7,869 nt of DNA from JAGNZR01 sp051648485 (GTDB lineage: Bacteria; Fusobacteriota; Fusobacteriia; Fusobacteriales; Fusobacteriaceae): assembly GCA_051648485.1 (NCBI GenBank), contig JBOFFH010000044.1:1-7869 (forward strand), in the 5' to 3' direction. The translations under genes were made by a program, and so were the position numbers. Numbering within the stretch: position 1 is the first letter of the stretch; every line of letters starts with the position of its first letter. Below, one piece after another: positions 5,376 to 7,869 of this stretch. Below the pieces are notes generated by a model. It was not told where the DNA came from. It was given only the letters and a program-made list of their open reading frames with translations, and did no database searches.

Positions 5376-6758
5376 ATGTTTATTTTAATCAATGTTTTAA
5401 TTATGCTAGTTTTGCTTTTTGTTCTTTACAAAATGCAACAGAAATTTGTTACTTTTTCTAAGAGAGTATTTACTGCCTTGGGAATGGCTATCGTTTTTGG
5501 TATTTTACTTCAACTTATATATGGTACTGAAAGCGAAGTAATCTCTTCATCTATGACTTATTTTAATATAGTAGGAAATGGTTATGTTCGTCTTTTAAAA
5601 ATGATAGTTATGCCACTTATTATGGTTTCAATAACTTCAGCTATTATCAATATAAAAAAGGGAAATTCTCTTGGTAAAATGGGTGGTATGGTTATTGGAG
5701 TTTTAGTTGGAACTTCTATTATAGCTGCTTTAATAGGTATTTTTGTAACTTTAGGATTTGGGCTTACTGCTGAAGGGCTTCAGCTAGGAGCTAAAGAAGC
5801 TGCTCGTGCTGCTTTTTTAGAAGGACGTGCCACTGATGCTAATGTTGGGGCTTTTATTTCTAAGCTTGTTGAGATGATTCCTGACAATCCTTTTCTTGAT
5901 ATGACTGGTTCTCGTAGTTCTTCAACTATTGCTGTGGTATTTTTCTCTGGATTTGTTGGGATTTCTGCACTAGGAATTGCTAAGAAAAAGCCTAAATCTT
6001 TTGAAGTTTTTAAAGATATCGTAAATGCTCTTCATGATGTTGTTATGAGAATGGTTACTTTAGTTTTAAGACTTACTCCTTTCGGAGTTTTAGCTCTTAT
6101 GACAAAAGTTGTAGCTACAAGTAATGTTCAAGAAATATTAAATTTAGGTAAGTTTGTTTTAGCTTCTTATGTAGCTATTATACTTATGTTTATCGTTCAT
6201 TTAATTTTGATTGGAGCTTTTGGACTTAGCCCTATCAAATACTTGCAAAAATCACTTCCAGTTCTAACTTTTGCTTTTACATCTCGTACAAGTGCTGGAA
6301 GTATTCCATTCAATGTAGAGGCTCAAGTAAAAAAACTTGGTGTTGATGAAGGAACAGCTAATCTTTCAGCTTCATTTGGAGCTTCTGTTGGACAAAATGG
6401 ATGTGCCGCTATATATCCTGCTATGCTTGCAGTTATGATTGCACCAACTGTTGGAATTAATCCTTTAAATCCATTATTTATAATTCAACTTGTAGCTATT
6501 ATCGCTATCAGTTCATTTGGAGTGGCTGGAGTTGGTGGAGGAGCTACATTTGCTGCTCTTATAGTACTTTCTTCAATGGATTTACCGGTAGGCCTTGTAG
6601 GGCTTTTGATCTCGATTGAACCTCTTATCGATATGGGTAGAACAGCTTTAAATGTAAGTGGTTCTATGACTGCCGGTGTTATAACTTCTAAAGCTTTAGG
6701 TCAAATGGACACAGCTTTATATAGTTCTGAAAATGTTAAAGAGGACGACGTCGATTAA
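5376..6758 (+). CDS. tcyP: L-cystine/Na+ symporter, TcyP (YdjN) family of dicarboxylate/amino acid:cation symporters
   Basis: Inner-membrane secondary transporter of the DAACS family, best matched to the L-cystine importer TcyP/YdjN. The 460-residue length is typical. The hydrophobic segments fit the GltPh-type fold: a first helix at 2-19, further helices around 32-50, 72-92, 104-128, 183-201, 222-245 and 258-283, then the transport core. The core has hairpin 1 TSRTSAGSIP (302-311), the helix 7 stretch SFGASVGQNGCAAIYPA (333-349) in place of the NMDGT of glutamate carriers, hairpin 2 GVAGVGGGATFAAL (382-395) and the substrate helix IDMGRTALNVSGS (418-430). The QNGCA and MGRTALNVSGS variants are what point to cystine rather than C4-dicarboxylates. 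GGGGGAG lies 5 bases before the ATG. Position after cyuA and before a disulfide reductase homologue supports cystine uptake feeding cysteine degradation. Substrate assignment is by family and context. Confidence 0.9.
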   Translation: MFILINVLIMLVLLFVLYKMQQKFVTFSKRVFTALGMAIVFGILLQLIYGTESEVISSSMTYFNIVGNGYVRLLKMIVMPLIMVSITSAIINIKKGNSLGKMGGMVIGVLVGTSIIAALIGIFVTLGFGLTAEGLQLGAKEAARAAFLEGRATDANVGAFISKLVEMIPDNPFLDMTGSRSSSTIAVVFFSGFVGISALGIAKKKPKSFEVFKDIVNALHDVVMRMVTLVLRLTPFGVLALMTKVVATSNVQEILNLGKFVLASYVAIILMFIVHLILIGAFGLSPIKYLQKSLPVLTFAFTSRTSAGSIPFNVEAQVKKLGVDEGTANLSASFGASVGQNGCAAIYPAMLAVMIAPTVGINPLNPLFIIQLVAIIAISSFGVAGVGGGATFAALIVLSSMDLPVGLVGLLISIEPLIDMGRTALNVSGSMTAGVITSKALGQMDTALYSSENVKEDDVD

Positions 6759-6764
6759 AATAGT

Positions 6765-6785
6765 ATATTATTGTACAATTAATAT
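6765..6785. promoter_or_regulatory. Near-perfect palindrome before the disulfide reductase gene, possible operator
   Basis: A central perfect TTGTACAA (6771-6778) is flanked by ATATTA on the left and TTAATAT on the right, so the arms match with a single one-base offset. It lies in the 41-base gap between the transporter stop and the reductase ribosome binding site. It may be a binding site for a dimeric regulator. A TATATT box overlaps its left arm at 6764-6769, but I see no matching -35. Confidence 0.35.
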
Positions 6786-6799
6786 TTAAGGAGTGTTTT

Positions 6800-7869
6800 A
6801 TGAAAATTATTATTATTGGTGGAGTGGCAGCTGGTATGAGTGCTGCTGCTAAGGCTTCAAGATTAAATAAAAATGCTAAAATAACAATTTATGAGAAAAC
6901 TGACATAGTTTCTTGGGGAGCTTGTGGACTTCCTTATTATGTTGGAGATTTTTTTGAAAGTAGTTCAAATATGATAGCTCGTCCTGTGGAAAAATTTATT
7001 GAAGCAGGAATGGATATTCGTATTAGACATGAAGTTTTAAGTGTAGATGCTGTAAATAAAACTATAGCAGTAAAAAACTTAGAAAACGGGGCTATTTCTA
7101 CAGATAGCTATGACAAACTTATGATTGCTACAGGAGCTTCTGCCATTATCCCACCTATTAAAAATGTACAGCTAGAAAACGTATTTACTTTAAAAGAGTT
7201 CAACGATGGAACTCAAGTTAAAAATGCTGCTTTAGATAAAAACAATCAAAATGTAGTAATAATAGGAGCTGGATATATTGGACTTGAAACAGCTGAGGCT
7301 ATGGTTCATTTAAAGAAAAAATCAGTTAGAATAATCCAGTTGGCTGATAGAGTTTTACCTGAAAGTTTTGATAAAGAAATTACAGATGTGTTGGAAGAAG
7401 AGATTAAAACTCACCAAACTTTAGCTTTACATCTTTCAGAAACAGTCATTGAATTTGCTTCTGAAAATGGAAAAGTTACTAAAGTTATTACTAATAAAGG
7501 AGAATATCCTGCCGATTTAGTAATTATTGCTACTGGAATTAAACCTCGTACAGAATTCATTAAAGAAACTGGAATTAAAACTTTAAAAAACGGGGCTATA
7601 ATAATCAATGAGCACGGTATGACTTCAATTGAAAACATTTACTCTGCAGGAGACTGTGCAACTGTTTATCACATTGTAAGAGGGGAAAATGTATATATTC
7701 CTCTTGCTACAACAGCTAATAAAATAGGTAGAATTGTTGGTGAAAACTTGGCTGGAATCCAAACAAAATTCAAAGGAACTTTAGCTTCCGCAGCTGTAAA
7801 AGTTATGAATATGGAAACTGGCCGTACAGGTATTTCTGAAGAAGAAGCAAAAAAAGATGGTATTAATTA
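6800..7869 (+). CDS. CoA-disulfide reductase / NADH oxidase-family FAD-dependent oxidoreductase (partial, 3' end outside window)
   Basis: The frame is open from the ATG at 6800 (AAGGAG 6 bases upstream) to the window edge, 356 codons and two bases. The protein is a pyridine nucleotide-disulfide oxidoreductase: N-terminal FAD-binding GGVAAG (7-12), the single redox cysteine C42 in SWGACGLPYY (38-47), ATGA (110-113), NAD(P)H-binding GAGYIG (156-161), a second ATG motif (244-246) and the FAD-binding YSAGDCA (281-287). The lone Cys rather than a CxxxxC pair is typical of CoA-disulfide reductases, NADH oxidases and NADH-dependent persulfide reductases. Family members are about 440-460 residues, or about 550 with a fused rhodanese domain; the dimerisation domain and any rhodanese domain lie beyond the edge. 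Placement after the cystine transporter suggests reduction of cystine-derived disulfides or persulfides, but the exact substrate cannot be decided here. Confidence 0.92.
   Translation, partial: MKIIIIGGVAAGMSAAAKASRLNKNAKITIYEKTDIVSWGACGLPYYVGDFFESSSNMIARPVEKFIEAGMDIRIRHEVLSVDAVNKTIAVKNLENGAISTDSYDKLMIATGASAIIPPIKNVQLENVFTLKEFNDGTQVKNAALDKNNQNVVIIGAGYIGLETAEAMVHLKKKSVRIIQLADRVLPESFDKEITDVLEEEIKTHQTLALHLSETVIEFASENGKVTKVITNKGEYPADLVIIATGIKPRTEFIKETGIKTLKNGAIIINEHGMTSIENIYSAGDCATVYHIVRGENVYIPLATTANKIGRIVGENLAGIQTKFKGTLASAAVKVMNMETGRTGISEEEAKKDGIN

Noticed and set aside
7411..7638. Minus-strand open frame of 75 codons
   Set aside because: Antisense shadow of the flavoprotein gene, which is well supported by FAD and NAD(P)H motifs in the plus-strand frame.

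Overview
The window is AT-rich, with long A/T homopolymers, strong AGGAGG-type ribosome binding sites and predominantly A/T-ending codons. Together with a rpsP-ylxM-ffh cluster, a ferredoxin-nitroreductase and a cysteine/cystine catabolic locus, this suggests an anaerobic low-GC bacterium. A member of the Fusobacteriaceae (Fusobacterium or Cetobacterium type) is most likely and a Clostridium-like Firmicute is the alternative. This placement is inference from composition and gene content. Nothing in the window looks like a phage, IS, CRISPR or RNA gene.

The left half (1-3857) is read entirely on the minus strand. In transcription order it holds a class V aminotransferase-fold cysteine desulfurase (2700-3857); rpsP for ribosomal protein S16 (2333-2596) with a perfect consensus sigma70-type promoter and its own strong terminator; then ylxM (1942-2253), ffh (568-1932) and a 65-residue four-cysteine protein (355-552) packed as an operon. 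A bidirectional-type terminator (293-341) closes that operon. Beyond it lies the 5' part of a ferredoxin-domain protein (1-247), probably a ferredoxin-nitroreductase fusion, that runs off the left edge.

The right half (3987-7869) is read on the plus strand, divergent from the desulfurase across a 129-base intergenic region. It holds cyuA, an Fe-S L-cysteine desulfidase; a TcyP-type L-cystine/Na+ symporter; and the first 356 codons of a CoA-disulfide-reductase-family flavoprotein cut by the right edge. Read together, the three genes describe a plausible route: cystine is imported, reduced to cysteine by an NAD(P)H-dependent disulfide reductase (inferred), and split to pyruvate, ammonia and hydrogen sulfide. 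The divergent desulfurase would use the same amino acid for sulfur transfer instead.

The most useful leads are the cystine module, the uncharacterised Cys4 protein behind ffh, the terminator placed between rpsP and ylxM-ffh with almost no room for a new promoter, and several symmetric sites in the intergenic gaps. No gene-free stretch exceeds 300 bases.
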